Origin: Palsa-744 sp036498265
GTDB taxonomy: Bacteria; Actinomycetota; Thermoleophilia; Solirubrobacterales; Solirubrobacteraceae
Length of the DNA stretch: 64,000 bases
Reading direction: 5' to 3'
Assembly: GCA_036498265.1 (NCBI GenBank)
Contig: DASYFT010000016.1
Span: 1-64,000 of the forward strand
The notes under the pieces are model-generated. The model did not search any database, had not been told where the DNA came from, and saw nothing but the letters and a program-made list of their open reading frames with translations. This document shows positions 1 through 9,669 of this stretch, piece by piece; positions within the stretch are counted from its first letter, which is position 1; every line of letters begins with the position of its first letter. The position numbers and the translations under genes are program-made.

Positions 1-531
1 TTCTGTGGTGACGAGATATGAGCTGGGCTTGTGTCTCCATGCCGCGTCGCTGACTTGGCCGCCCACCGCTTCCAGCCCCCAAGGCAGTTGAGCATCGGCC
101 CAGAAGGCGGCGAGGTCTGGTGACACGTCTGCCGCGAAGGAAGCTGCGAACTTCGCCTTGTCCAGGAACAGAAACCCGTCGACTGGCGGCAGGATCGGGG
201 GCTGAGGGCCATCGGCAGGGAAGCCCTCGATGAGGGTGTTCGTGGACTCGCCAGAGTCGGGGGCGAACGCGCAGATGTAGACGAGGGCCGCGACATTCGG
301 ATGATTGCCCGCCTGCGTGATGACCGCGCCACCGTAGGAGTGGCCAACCAAGATCCCGGGTTCAGGCTGTTGATCGAGGACCCTCCCGACAACTGCTGCA
401 TCGTCGTCCAGGGATCTCGTTGGATGCTGCGTGACGCTCACCTGATGACCGGCTTGGCGGAGGTCTCGATACACCGGCTCCCACCCCGAACCGTCGACAA
501 ACCCACCGTGTACGAGGACCACGGGTCTCAT
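1..531 (-). CDS. Alpha/beta hydrolase, 3' end outside window
   Basis: 177 codons are visible and the frame stays open to the window edge, so the C-terminus, probably with the catalytic His, is missing. The protein begins MRPVVLVHGGFVDGSGW, the oxyanion-hole region of alpha/beta hydrolases (HGG followed by a small-residue turn). The nucleophile elbow GHSYGG lies near residue 78 with Ser as likely nucleophile. Next comes the family-typical stretch AALVYICAFAPDSGES. An AAGGAGG ribosome site sits a few bases before the ATG and fixes the start. Such proteins are soluble esterases or hydrolases; the substrate cannot be told. It is transcribed away from the tRNA gene on the same strand. Confidence 0.85.
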   Translation of the reverse strand, partial: MRPVVLVHGGFVDGSGWEPVYRDLRQAGHQVSVTQHPTRSLDDDAAVVGRVLDQQPEPGILVGHSYGGAVITQAGNHPNVAALVYICAFAPDSGESTNTLIEGFPADGPQPPILPPVDGFLFLDKAKFAASFAADVSPDLAAFWADAQLPWGLEAVGGQVSDAAWRHKPSSYLVTTE

Positions 532-627
532 TGCGCCTCCTTCGGATTGAAGCTGCCCCCCGACGGCTCCTACGATGCCCGATGGGCGCAGTCGGCGCAA
601 CCCACCCGAGTTGCACGCGGTTCCCGA

Positions 628-700
628 AGCGGCGAACGGGTCTCGAACCCGCGACCTCAAGCTTGGGAAGCTTGCGCTCTACCAACTGAGCTACCGCCGC
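628..700 (-). tRNA. tRNA-Gly (anticodon CCC)
   Basis: The cloverleaf folds by eye. The acceptor stem starts GCGGCGG and pairs with the 3' strand, with one G-U pair at position 7-66. The D-arm contains AGCTCAGTTGGTAGAGC. The anticodon stem CAAGC/GCTTG closes a seven-base loop TTCCCAA with anticodon CCC. The T-arm is GCGGGTTCGAGACCCGT. The discriminator base is U, as expected for bacterial tRNA-Gly. CCA is not encoded. It would read GGG codons, which are frequent in this GC-rich genome. Confidence 0.95.
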
Positions 701-805
701 GCAGGACCGCATGTTACGTGCTCCCCAACCTTCGCCCAGGTGCGCTCGTCGGACAGCCGGCGGGGGGCCCTCGAGGTCGCCGGCCTCGCCGACCGGGCCT
801 GGGAC

Positions 806-833
806 TTGACAACGGATCGCCTGGCGGTAACGT
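806..833 (+). promoter_or_regulatory. Possible promoter for the STAS gene
   Basis: A perfect TTGACA at 806-811 is followed after 16 bases by TAACGT, which keeps the T, A and final T of a -10 box. It would give a leader of about 120 bases to the STAS gene at 960. The rest of 701-959 shows nothing else recognisable. The call is weak because a single -35 match can occur by chance. Confidence 0.3.
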
Positions 834-959
834 CTGGCACAGCTTCGATGTCAGCGGGGAAATGGCATCGAAGCCGGTCCAAAAGCAGGAGGCCCACGGC
901 GACGTCTGAGTGCTCTGGGGGGCTGCTCTGCAGGAAGTGTTGATGCGGAGGAGGGGGCA

Positions 960-1322
960 ATGTCAATCTCAGCTCAAAGCAGGACCGCCGTCTCGGAGAG
1001 CGGGGCGGCGCTCGAGATCCAGGACAGCGTCGTCTGCGGTGAGCACCGCCTGGTCCTCAGAGGTGAACTCGACCTCGCGCAGTCAGCCGAGCTGGAGGCA
1101 TTGCTCAGGCAGGTGTGCTCGAACGGCACCCGCGCGATCACGCTGGACCTGAGCGGCCTCACGTTCATGGGGTCCACCGGGCTGCGACTCGTGCTCCTGG
1201 CGAGGGATCTGTGCCTGCAGCGCGCGTGCGAGTTCAGGGTCGTGCCTGGCCCCGCGAACGTTCAGCGGGTCTTCGACGTCACAGGGCTCGCCGCGGTCAT
1301 CCCGTTTCGCGCGGCACCCTGA
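960..1322 (+). CDS. STAS-domain protein (anti-sigma factor antagonist type)
   Basis: The 120-residue protein is a single STAS domain of SpoIIAA/RsbV type. Such proteins bind anti-sigma factor kinases and are switched by phosphorylation of a conserved Ser. The signature is DLSGLTFMGSTGLRLVL around residues 62-78; the Ser of MGSTG is the expected phosphorylation site. The strand GELDLAQSAEL near residue 35 is also typical. A GGAGGGGG ribosome site precedes the ATG. No anti-sigma kinase or sigma factor lies beside it, so its partner is encoded elsewhere. Confidence 0.88.
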   Translation: MSISAQSRTAVSESGAALEIQDSVVCGEHRLVLRGELDLAQSAELEALLRQVCSNGTRAITLDLSGLTFMGSTGLRLVLLARDLCLQRACEFRVVPGPANVQRVFDVTGLAAVIPFRAAP

Positions 1323-1362
1323 CAACGCGGTTCCTGGCCGGCCCGGAGCGAAACCGGCCGGT

Positions 1363-2316
1363 GTGGGATGTGTCGCAGTTCGCGTGGGCCGTTTCCTGCT
1401 CTCAGCCCTCCTTGCGACCGTCGCGCTGACGGCCGCCGTCGCCTCCGAGTGCGCCGGCGCCGGCGGCGATCCGCTGCTGGCCGCCGTCGGGGACATCTCC
1501 TGCCCGCCCGAATCGGTGATAACGCCCGAGGCATGCCAGCAGGGAGCAACGGCCCGGCTGGTCCAGGCAGCCCGCCCGTCCAGCGTGGCCCTGCTGGGCG
1601 ACATCCAGTACGAACAGTCGATGCTGCCCGAGTTCATGGGCCCGGGCGCCTTCAACGAAACGTGGGGGCCTCTGATGCCGCTGGTCCATGCCGTGCCCGG
1701 CAATCACGAGTACTCGAGCTCCCCCACGGCGGCGGGCTACTTCCAGTACTTCGGCGCGGCCGCCGGCCCGGGCGGCCGCGGCTACTACTCCTACCGGCTT
1801 GGCAGCTGGCACGTGATCGCGCTGAACTCGGCCTGCCTGGAAGCCTGCGCGGACACCAACACCGGGATCGTGAGCGCCGCGGAGGTTCGTTGGCTGAGGT
1901 CAGACCTAGCCCACGTCCGCAGGAGGTGCATCCTGGCCTTCTGGCACCACCCGCGCTTCTCCTCCACGGTCGGCCTCGGTGAAGAGCTCGGAGTGGCACC
2001 GCTGTGGCGGCTGCTCTACCGCGCGAGGGCAGACGTGGTCATCAACGGCCACGCTCACGACTACGAGCGCTTTGCGCAGCTCGATCCCGAGGGCAGGCCG
2101 ACGCCGCGCGGCATTCGCGAGTTCGTCGTGGGGACGGGCGGAAGGAACCATTTCCACTTCGTGCGCAAACCGCTTCGCAGCAGTGAACGTCGCGACGACC
2201 GCGACTTCGGCACGCTGCTGCTCGCCCTGCACCGCGAGCGGTACGCCTGGCGCTTCGTGACGGTCCGCGGCTCGATCGTGGACGGCGGCTCCACCGTCTG
2301 TCACAGGGCCCGGTAG
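1363..2316 (+). CDS. Exported metallophosphoesterase (calcineurin / purple acid phosphatase-like)
   Basis: 317 residues. The N-terminus has a signal peptide (FLLSALLATVALTAAVASE), so the enzyme is exported or cell-surface. The metal-ligand blocks of the calcineurin-like fold follow in order: AVGDISC (about residue 45), GDIQYEQ (about 86), PGNHEYS (about 112), FWHHPRFS (about 193) and INGHAHDYERF (about 228). A phosphomonoesterase acting on secreted phosphate esters is the likely role. The start is a GTG; a second in-frame GTG seven codons later would give a more compact signal peptide and is equally possible. The gene stands alone. Confidence 0.85.
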   Translation: MGCVAVRVGRFLLSALLATVALTAAVASECAGAGGDPLLAAVGDISCPPESVITPEACQQGATARLVQAARPSSVALLGDIQYEQSMLPEFMGPGAFNETWGPLMPLVHAVPGNHEYSSSPTAAGYFQYFGAAAGPGGRGYYSYRLGSWHVIALNSACLEACADTNTGIVSAAEVRWLRSDLAHVRRRCILAFWHHPRFSSTVGLGEELGVAPLWRLLYRARADVVINGHAHDYERFAQLDPEGRPTPRGIREFVVGTGGRNHFHFVRKPLRSSERRDDRDFGTLLLALHRERYAWRFVTVRGSIVDGGSTVCHRAR

Positions 2317-2730
2317 CCCTGAGCGGCCCCGCCCGCGCGGCATGTTTAGGAGAGCCGGTAGTCGGGTAATACCGGTTGTACAGGACCTTCCGCCGCGTAC
2401 TGGGCGGAGAGGGAGAGATCAGGGAACCCGCCCGAGGCACCCCCGGGGCCACAACCCCCCAAACGCCCCGGGACCCGAGGGCGGGCCCTCCCTGCGGGCC
2501 GCAGGCGTCGCAGGCCGCCCGCCTCGGACACATGTCGAGTCGATGCTGGGCGGCGAAGAAAAAAGTCCCGTCGGAGCGGCTTCGGGCTCCGGCGGAGCTT
2601 GCATTCGGACGGCGCCGCCTTACGGTGGTCTGGTCCTTGCCGCAGGTCTCGCGATCGAGCCGATCGTGAAGGCCGAGCTTCGGAAGTCGGGGAGCCTCCA
2701 TATCCGTCATGGGATCGCGCTAGACACCAA
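2317..2730. other. Intergenic stretch with no recognised gene
   Basis: About 410 bases between the phosphoesterase and a small zinc-ribbon candidate. Frames on both strands are open but give Arg/Pro/Ala-rich translations with no motif, as expected for random high-GC sequence. Several GC-rich inverted segments occur around 2480-2530, within the run of GGGCGGGC and GCCCGCC motifs. I see no convincing tRNA, riboswitch or terminator. Confidence 0.4.
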
Positions 2731-3021
2731 ATGCCGGACGTCATCTGCACACGCTGTGGGTTCGCCGAAGCCGCATGGGGCCGAGCGGAGAAGCCGGTGT
2801 GCCCCCGCTGTCTCGCTCGCAGCTCGGGCGCCCTGTCGATCCCCCTGGAGCCGCGTGCGGCTGCCGCCGGATCCGGGCGTGCGGGCGTGATCGTGCGTCT
2901 CGCGCGCACCGCGGCGAGCCAAGGACGTCGAGTGACCTGGGCCCCTACCGGGGGACTCTCGTCTCCGACCAGGCTTGCGGCGCGCCGCCATCCAACCCCC
3001 TCGGCGCGTCGCAAGCCGTAG
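2731..3021 (+). CDS. Small zinc-ribbon-like hypothetical protein
   Basis: A possible 96-residue protein beginning MPDVICTRCGFAEA. Two CxxC pairs, CTRC near residue 6 and CPRC near residue 24, are spaced like a compact zinc ribbon; the rest is Arg/Ala/Pro-rich without motif. No good ribosome site precedes the ATG, so translation is doubtful. It converges on the reductase gene at 3033. Only the CxxC pairs support it; the C-terminal two-thirds may be non-coding, or the gene may be a remnant. Confidence 0.4.
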   Translation: MPDVICTRCGFAEAAWGRAEKPVCPRCLARSSGALSIPLEPRAAAAGSGRAGVIVRLARTAASQGRRVTWAPTGGLSSPTRLAARRHPTPSARRKP

Positions 3022-3032
3022 CCTGGCCTGGA

Positions 3033-3602
3033 TCACACGGCCCTGTAGCGGAGGTAGACGACGCGCGAGCCGAACGTCCGCGTCTCGAGCAGCTCCAGGT
3101 CTATCCCCCGCGTCAGCGCGGGGAGGTAGGGCGTCCCGCCGCCCAGCACGACGGGGCTCACGAACAATCGGTACTCGTCGACGAGACCGCGCTCGATCAT
3201 CGTTGCGGCCAGGCCGGCGCCGCCCACCGCCAGGTCTCCGCCGGGCTGCTCCTTGAGCCTCGTGACCTCCTCCGCGGCGCCGCCCCGGACGAGCGTGACG
3301 AGGGGACCCTCGACCTGCTCGAGGGTCCGCGAGAAGACGACCTTGGGCGTGTCCCGCCAGATCGCCGCGAACTCGAGAGTCGGCTCGCCGGCGGAGGGAC
3401 GCTCCGAGGCCGTCTGCCACGGTGCCATCGCCTCCCACATCCGCCGGCCGTAGAGCTGCGCGCCGACCTCCCGCGCCTGCATGTTGTGGAAGCGGTGAAG
3501 CTCCTCGTCAGGGGCGGCCCAGTCGATCGCGCCGTCGGGCCCGGCGATGAAGCCGTCGAGCGAGACGCCCATCGAGTAGATCAGCTTGCGAATCGGAGTC
3601 AT
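3033..3602 (-). CDS. Dihydrofolate reductase / RibD C-terminal domain family protein
   Basis: 189 residues with the hallmarks of the RibD_C/DHFR-like fold: YSMGVSLDGFIAGPDGAIDW at the N-terminus, LYGRRMWEAM near residue 50, a nucleotide-binding turn LAVGGAGLAATMIERGLVDEY near 126, and SPVVLGGGTPYLP near 150. Members are NAD(P)H-dependent reductases; most are uncharacterised and are not the true FolA. Length is normal for the family. It is transcribed divergently from the small gene at 3637 with a 34-base gap. The physiological substrate is unknown. Confidence 0.88.
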   Translation of the reverse strand: MTPIRKLIYSMGVSLDGFIAGPDGAIDWAAPDEELHRFHNMQAREVGAQLYGRRMWEAMAPWQTASERPSAGEPTLEFAAIWRDTPKVVFSRTLEQVEGPLVTLVRGGAAEEVTRLKEQPGGDLAVGGAGLAATMIERGLVDEYRLFVSPVVLGGGTPYLPALTRGIDLELLETRTFGSRVVYLRYRAV

Positions 3603-3636
3603 TGTCTAAACCGGCGGAAAAGGGTAGTAGGCGGGA

Positions 3637-3831
3637 ATGGCGGCATGTAGCTTTCCGCACTGCTCGGAGGAGGGAATCCCGTCGCGCCACGGGTTCTGCC
3701 GCCGCCATGCCGACGCCCTCGACCGTGTCACGCGGTTGCTCGGCGCCAAGCTGAAACCGGGCGCGAGTGCAGCGAATGAGGAGCCGGGGCTGCCGGCGTC
3801 ACAGCGCGCCCGTCCCTCGCCCCAGAGCTGA
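3637..3831 (+). CDS. Small Cys/His-rich hypothetical protein
   Basis: 64 residues beginning MAACSFPHCSEEGIPSRHGF. The Cys and His residues (C4, H8, C9, then FCRRH near residue 20) could form one small metal site, as in short zinc-knuckle proteins. The C-terminal half is polar and probably disordered. A purine-rich GGCGGGA directly precedes the ATG. It does not match a family I recognise. The compact motif region and sensible position make it more likely real than a random frame. Confidence 0.5.
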   Translation: MAACSFPHCSEEGIPSRHGFCRRHADALDRVTRLLGAKLKPGASAANEEPGLPASQRARPSPQS

Positions 3832-3870
3832 GCATCGCGGCGCCGGCTTGCCGCGCCGCCTCTAGGCTTG

Positions 3871-4425
3871 ATGGCGGTGAGACGCCGACTGCTCCCGATC
3901 CTCGCCTCGCTCGCCGGCGCGTCGCTGGTCGGGCTGCTCGTCTACGGCGTCTCGGCGCAGTCTGCCAGCAGGACGCTCGACGAGCTCGTGGCCGTGGGCA
4001 AGCGCCCGGCCGCGCCCGATGCCGCGCACCTGCTGCCGAGGCTAGGCTCCGCCGGCCACAGCTCGCTCGCTGCGCTCAAGGGCAAGGTCGTGCTACTGAA
4101 CTTCTGGGCGTCCTGGTGCCCCCCCTGCAAGGCCGAGGCGCCGCTGCTGCAGCGCGCCCAGGGCCGGCTTGAACAGGCCGGCGCGACCGTGCTCGGCGTG
4201 ACCTACGAGGACGCCTCCCCCGACTCGCAGGGCTTCGTGCGGCGCTACCACCTCGCGTATCCCAACCTGCGCGACAGCGACGGCGGGTTCGCGCGCTCCT
4301 ACGGCACCGACCAGCTGCCCGAGAGCTTCATCGTCGATCGCCGCGGCGACGTGGTGGCCCTGCGGCGGGGAGAGATCGGCCAGGACTTCATCAACCGCGC
4401 CCTCGCGATCGCGGGCAGCTCGTGA
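3871..4425 (+). CDS. TlpA/ResA-type thiol-disulfide oxidoreductase
   Basis: 184 residues: an N-terminal membrane anchor or signal (about residues 8-28), then a thioredoxin fold outside the membrane. The active site is FWASWCPPCKAEAP near residue 87; the WCPPC form is typical of TlpA/ResA/CcmG proteins that keep apocytochrome c heme-binding cysteines reduced. The cis-Pro region QLPESFIVDRRG lies near 150. The stop overlaps the GTG start of the CcmH gene by four bases, so the pair is translationally coupled, which supports a cytochrome c maturation role. A TTG one codon upstream is a less likely start. Confidence 0.88.
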   Translation: MAVRRRLLPILASLAGASLVGLLVYGVSAQSASRTLDELVAVGKRPAAPDAAHLLPRLGSAGHSSLAALKGKVVLLNFWASWCPPCKAEAPLLQRAQGRLEQAGATVLGVTYEDASPDSQGFVRRYHLAYPNLRDSDGGFARSYGTDQLPESFIVDRRGDVVALRRGEIGQDFINRALAIAGSS

Positions 4426-4955
4426 GGCGGCCGGCCGCCTCCGTCGGGCGCAGCGCCCGGCCGGCGCCGCGACGGCCCCGCCGGGCTCTCCGCCTGGCGC
4501 CGATCGCGCTCGTGCTCGCCGTCGCCGTCGGCATGCCGAGCACCCCGGCAGCGGGCGCAGCGACCGCGCGCACGACGCTGCCCGTGATCGAGCGCCAGGT
4601 GATGTGCGTCACCTGCAAGATCCCGCTCGACGTCGCCCAGTCGCCGCAGGCCGACCGCGAGCGCGCGTTCATCCAGAGCCTCATCGGGCAGGGCTACGGC
4701 GAAGCGCAGGTGAAGCGGGCGCTCGTCGCCCAGTACGGCCAGAGCGTCCTCGGCCTGCCGCGTGCGCACGGCTTCGATCTGTCCGTCTACCTCGTGCCTG
4801 CGGCGGTCGTGCTGGCGCTCCTGGCCATGCTGGCCGTGCTGCTGCCGCGCTGGCGGCGCGGAACCCGCGGCGGCCCCGCCGCGCAGGCGGCCGCCGCGCC
4901 GCTCGACCCCTCCGACAGCGCCCGCCTCGAGTCGGACCTCGCACGCTTCGACTGA
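4422..4955 (+). CDS. CcmH/CcdC-like cytochrome c biogenesis protein
   Basis: 177 residues with a GTG start overlapping the TlpA stop. After a signal region comes the CcmH signature VMCVTCKIPL near residue 63, followed by the family-typical helix (DRERAFIQSLIGQGYGEAQV) and a YGQSVLGLP block. A C-terminal membrane helix (about residues 127-147) and a basic tail follow. CcmH proteins present apocytochrome c to the heme ligation machinery, using the CxxC to exchange disulfides. The motif here reads CVTC rather than the commoner CPxC. Other Ccm genes are not in the window. Confidence 0.82.
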   Translation: MRRPAASVGRSARPAPRRPRRALRLAPIALVLAVAVGMPSTPAAGAATARTTLPVIERQVMCVTCKIPLDVAQSPQADRERAFIQSLIGQGYGEAQVKRALVAQYGQSVLGLPRAHGFDLSVYLVPAAVVLALLAMLAVLLPRWRRGTRGGPAAQAAAAPLDPSDSARLESDLARFD

Positions 4956-4961
4956 GCGGTC

Positions 4962-4979
4962 CGCCGGTGCGGGCCGGCG
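4962..4979. terminator. Possible bidirectional terminator hairpin
   Basis: CGCCGG and CCGGCG form a perfect 6-bp stem around a six-base loop in the 34-base gap between the converging ccmH and argS genes. There is no U-tract, so intrinsic termination is uncertain. Confidence 0.3.
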
Positions 4980-4989
4980 CTCGGCGCGG

Positions 4990-6660
<1,671 letters not shown>

Positions 6661-6695
6661 CGGTCACTGCCCGGCGCGCTTGCGATACTAGCTGC

Positions 6696-7019
6696 GTGAA
6701 CGACCAGGACTCAGGCGCCGAGCGCCACATAAACATCCACCTCTCCCCCGAGATCATGGGCGGCGTCTACGCGAACTTCGCGAACGTCAGCCACTCCGAT
6801 TACGAGTTCACGGTCACCTTCGCGCGGGTCGACCACGAGGTCGAGTCCGAGGAGGTCCCGGGCGTGGTGGTCTCGCGCGTCAACCTCTCGCCGCGCTTCA
6901 TGCGTGAGCTGATCGACGCGATGGAGGACAACTACTCCAAGTGGCTGACGCGGGAGGGCATAAAGAACCTGCCCGAGTACGGCGGCTCCGAGTCGGGTCC
7001 CGAGGAGGAGGACAAGTAG
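6696..7019 (+). CDS. DUF3467 family protein
   Basis: 107 residues beginning with GTG. The first 90 residues match the DUF3467 layout: an acidic strand INIHLSPEIMGGVYANFANV, then HSDYEFTVTFARVDH, then RVNLSPRFMRELIDAMEDNY. Members are small cytoplasmic proteins of unknown function in many bacteria. The tail is acidic (EEEDK). It is transcribed divergently from argS and upstream of the phosphoesterase gene, with about 100 bases between. Confidence 0.85.
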   Translation: MNDQDSGAERHINIHLSPEIMGGVYANFANVSHSDYEFTVTFARVDHEVESEEVPGVVVSRVNLSPRFMRELIDAMEDNYSKWLTREGIKNLPEYGGSESGPEEEDK

Positions 7020-7121
7020 GCCGAGGGGGCCCGGCCGTGAGGCGGCCGCGCGCGAGCGCCCGCTTGCAGCCCACGCTGCCGTGGAACGCCTTCCGGGGAG
7101 CGGTGTTCCTACCCTGCAGTG

Positions 7122-7853
7122 ATGAAGGTCGCCGTCGTCTCCGACATCCATGCCAACCGCCATGCCTTCGAGGCCACCCTCGAGGCCGTCGCGGCGAGCG
7201 ACGCGGCCGAGCTGTGGTGCCTGGGTGACCTGGTCGGCTACGGCGCCGAGCCCGATGCCTGCGTCGCGCTGGCGCGGGAGCACGCGGCGGTGTGCCTGTC
7301 CGGCAACCACGACATGGCCGTCACCGGCGAGATCCCCCTGGACGAGTTCTCGCGGGGAGCAAGCCTCGCGGCGCAGTGGACCCGTGAGGTGATGTCGCCC
7401 GAGAACGTGGGCTTCCTCGAGAGCCTCAGCCCCCAGGGCCAGGAGGACCGCGTCGGCCTCTACCACGCGAGCCCCCGCGACCCCGTGTGGGAGTACGTCC
7501 TCTCGGCGCTGCTGGCGGAGCTGTGCCTGGACGAGCAGCCGCACCGGATCTGCCTGATCGGCCACTCCCACGTCGCGCTGTCGTTCGCCAGGCACGAGGG
7601 CGAGCTCGCCACGGGCGAGCCGTGCCGCGACGGCGCGGAGCTGGACCTGGCGGACGGCGAATGGCTGCTGAACCCCGGCAGCGTCGGCCAGCCCCGCGAC
7701 GGGGATCCGCGCGCCTCCTGGCTCCTGCTGGACCTGGACGCCAAGCGCGCCTCGTTCCAGCGCGCCGAGTACGACGTGGCGGGAGCGGCCGCGGCGATCC
7801 GCGCCGCGCGCCTACCGGACTCGCTCGCGGAGCGGCTGGAGTACGGTCAGTGA
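7122..7853 (+). CDS. Metallophosphoesterase family protein (YfcE-like)
   Basis: 243 residues, cytoplasmic. Metal-binding blocks follow in order: VVSDIHANRHAFEA at the N-terminus, LGDLVGYGAEPDAC near 36, LSGNHDMAV near 60, LYHASPRDPVWEYV near 112 and LIGHSHVALSF near 146. This is the order of calcineurin-like phosphodiesterases of the YfcE/MJ0936 type. Its stop overlaps the next gene's GTG (GTGA), and that gene overlaps the kinase, forming a three-gene unit. A phosphatase beside a Ser/Thr kinase is suggestive, but protein substrates are not usual for this subfamily. Confidence 0.87.
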   Translation: MKVAVVSDIHANRHAFEATLEAVAASDAAELWCLGDLVGYGAEPDACVALAREHAAVCLSGNHDMAVTGEIPLDEFSRGASLAAQWTREVMSPENVGFLESLSPQGQEDRVGLYHASPRDPVWEYVLSALLAELCLDEQPHRICLIGHSHVALSFARHEGELATGEPCRDGAELDLADGEWLLNPGSVGQPRDGDPRASWLLLDLDAKRASFQRAEYDVAGAAAAIRAARLPDSLAERLEYGQ

Positions 7854-8458
7854 GCATGGGGGACCGCAACCGGAGCCGATCGCGTGCTCGCGGCCGCCTG
7901 CGCAGGTGGCTGCCAAGGCTCCTGGCCGCCGCGGCACTCGGCGCGGCGGCGGCGCTGCTCGTCTCCTGCGGGAGCTCCACCGGCAAGCTGATCCCGGCGG
8001 CGGACGCCGGGCCGCTGCAGAGCGACTTCGAAGCGGTCGCCGGCGCGGCCCAGTCCGGCAACGGCAACTGCTCGGAAACCGAAGCGGCGATCCTGAAGAC
8101 GGAACACGACTTCGCCGTCCTGCCCTCCTCGGTCGACGCGGGACTCCGCAGCACGCTGCGCCAGGGGATCACGAACCTCCGCAAGCACGCCCTCGAACTG
8201 TGCAGGCAGCCGCTGTCGCAGCCCACCACGACGACCACCGCCCCGAAGACCACGAGCACGCGCTCGACGCCCACCACCACGACCGAAACCCAGACGACCA
8301 CCACCCAGACGACGCCTACGACGACGCCGACCACGCCCACGACCTCTGGCCCCGGCGGCGGCACTCCGGCCGAAGAACAGAAACCGGCCCCGGAAGGTGG
8401 CGGCACCAAACCGGCCGAAGGCGGCAACGGCCCGGGCGGTCAGGAAGGCGGCAAATGA
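7850..8458 (+). CDS. Thr/Pro-rich lipoprotein, kinase-linked
   Basis: 202 residues. A basic N-terminus, a hydrophobic segment and the lipobox LLVSC (Cys near residue 39) predict a lipoprotein anchored outside the membrane. A helical domain of about 80 residues follows, with two further Cys that could form a disulfide. The C-terminal third is a low-complexity Thr/Pro then Gly/Glu/Pro tail, probably a cell-wall linker. The GTG start has GGAG eight bases upstream and overlaps the previous stop; an ATG two codons later is possible. Glu is encoded almost only by GAA, unlike the kinase that follows. Co-translation with the kinase suggests it senses or scaffolds outside the cell. Confidence 0.8.
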   Translation: MSMGDRNRSRSRARGRLRRWLPRLLAAAALGAAAALLVSCGSSTGKLIPAADAGPLQSDFEAVAGAAQSGNGNCSETEAAILKTEHDFAVLPSSVDAGLRSTLRQGITNLRKHALELCRQPLSQPTTTTTAPKTTSTRSTPTTTTETQTTTTQTTPTTTPTTPTTSGPGGGTPAEEQKPAPEGGGTKPAEGGNGPGGQEGGK

Positions 8459-9669
8459 GCGTCGCCGAGATCGCCGGCCGCTACCGGCTCGAGGGGCGTC
8501 TGGGCTTCGGCGGCATGTCCACCGTGCACCTCGCCATGGACATGCGCCTGGAACGCCAGGTGGCGGTCAAGCTGCTCGCCGAGCACCTCGCCGAGGACCC
8601 CACGTTCGTCTCCCGCTTCCAGCGCGAGGCGCAGGCGGCGGCGAGGCTGGTGCACCCGAACATCGTGCAGGTGTTCGACTCGGGCGAGGACGATCGAACG
8701 GGCCAGTACTACATCGTCATGGAGTACATCGAGGGCCGCTCGGGAGCGGAGATCCTGCGCGACGACGGCTGGGTCGAGGTCGACGAGGCCCTGTCGATCA
8801 TCGAGCAGGCGTGCGAGGGCCTCAACTACGCGCATCGCAACGGCGTCGTCCATCGCGACGTCAAGCCCGGGAACCTCCTGCGCTCGCGCGAAGGCGAGGT
8901 CAAGCTCGCCGACTTCGGGATCGCGAAGGCCACCGAGCAATCGAGCATCACCCAGGTCGGCTCGGTGCTCGGCACGGCCGCCTACCTGGCCCCCGAGCAG
9001 GCCCGCGGCGAGGAGGCCGGGCCGAGCGCCGACCTCTATGCGCTGGGCGTGGTCACCTACCAGCTGATATCCGGGCGGCTCCCCTACGAGGCCGCGTCGC
9101 TCACGGAGCTCGCGCTCAAGCAGCAGCGTGAGGAGCCGCCGACGCTCGACACGCTGGTGGCCGCCGTGGGCCCGGAGCTCGCCGACGCCGTCGCCGTGGC
9201 GCTCGCGCTCGACCCGCGCGACCGCTACCAGACGGCCCGCGAGATGGGCCGCGCGCTGCGCGACGGGGCGGGCGGCGTCGCTCCCGGCGAGCGCCGCGCC
9301 CAGGCCCGCGGGGCTCCCGCCACGCAGGCCACGAGCGTGCTGGCGAGCGAGCGGGGCTCGGCGGGCGGCAGGGGCTCGGCGACGGGAGCCACGCGAGCTC
9401 TCTCCACGCGCCGGCCCCGACCGGGCCCGAAGCGCGAGGCGCCCGCCGCCAGACCTGCGCGCGCGGCCGCGGCGCCGGCGCGGGACAGGCGCGGCAACCG
9501 GCTGGTTCTGGTCCTGCTCGGCGTGCTGGCGATCGCGGCGGCCATCATCGCGATCGTGCTCGTGAGTGCGCCGGCTCAGACGCGCGTGACGTTGCGCAAC
9601 GTCGTCTACTCCGACGTCCGGCAGGCCTCCTCCGCGCTCAAGCAGCTGGTCTCCGAAAACACCAAGTAG
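8455..9669 (+). CDS. PknB-type Ser/Thr protein kinase with residual PASTA segment
   Basis: 404 residues, ATG overlapping the lipoprotein stop, with GGAAGG upstream. The kinase domain covers residues about 7-265: Gly loop GRLGFGGMSTVH, catalytic Lys in QVAVKLL, HRDVKPGNLL catalytic loop, DFGIAKA magnesium loop and GTAAYLAPEQARGE activation end. A basic Ala/Arg/Pro-rich linker leads to one membrane helix near residues 348-367. Only about 30 residues lie outside; VTLRNVVYSDVRQASSALK resembles the start of a PASTA repeat, yet a full repeat is about 65 residues. It would phosphorylate cytoplasmic targets in response to an outside cue, perhaps through the lipoprotein. Confidence 0.93.
   Translation: MSVAEIAGRYRLEGRLGFGGMSTVHLAMDMRLERQVAVKLLAEHLAEDPTFVSRFQREAQAAARLVHPNIVQVFDSGEDDRTGQYYIVMEYIEGRSGAEILRDDGWVEVDEALSIIEQACEGLNYAHRNGVVHRDVKPGNLLRSREGEVKLADFGIAKATEQSSITQVGSVLGTAAYLAPEQARGEEAGPSADLYALGVVTYQLISGRLPYEAASLTELALKQQREEPPTLDTLVAAVGPELADAVAVALALDPRDRYQTAREMGRALRDGAGGVAPGERRAQARGAPATQATSVLASERGSAGGRGSATGATRALSTRRPRPGPKREAPAARPARAAAAPARDRRGNRLVLVLLGVLAIAAAIIAIVLVSAPAQTRVTLRNVVYSDVRQASSALKQLVSENTK

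Noticed and set aside
301..909. Long plus-strand open frame across the hydrolase and tRNA region
   Set aside because: It runs antisense to a clear alpha/beta hydrolase and through a complete tRNA-Gly gene; the translation has no motif.
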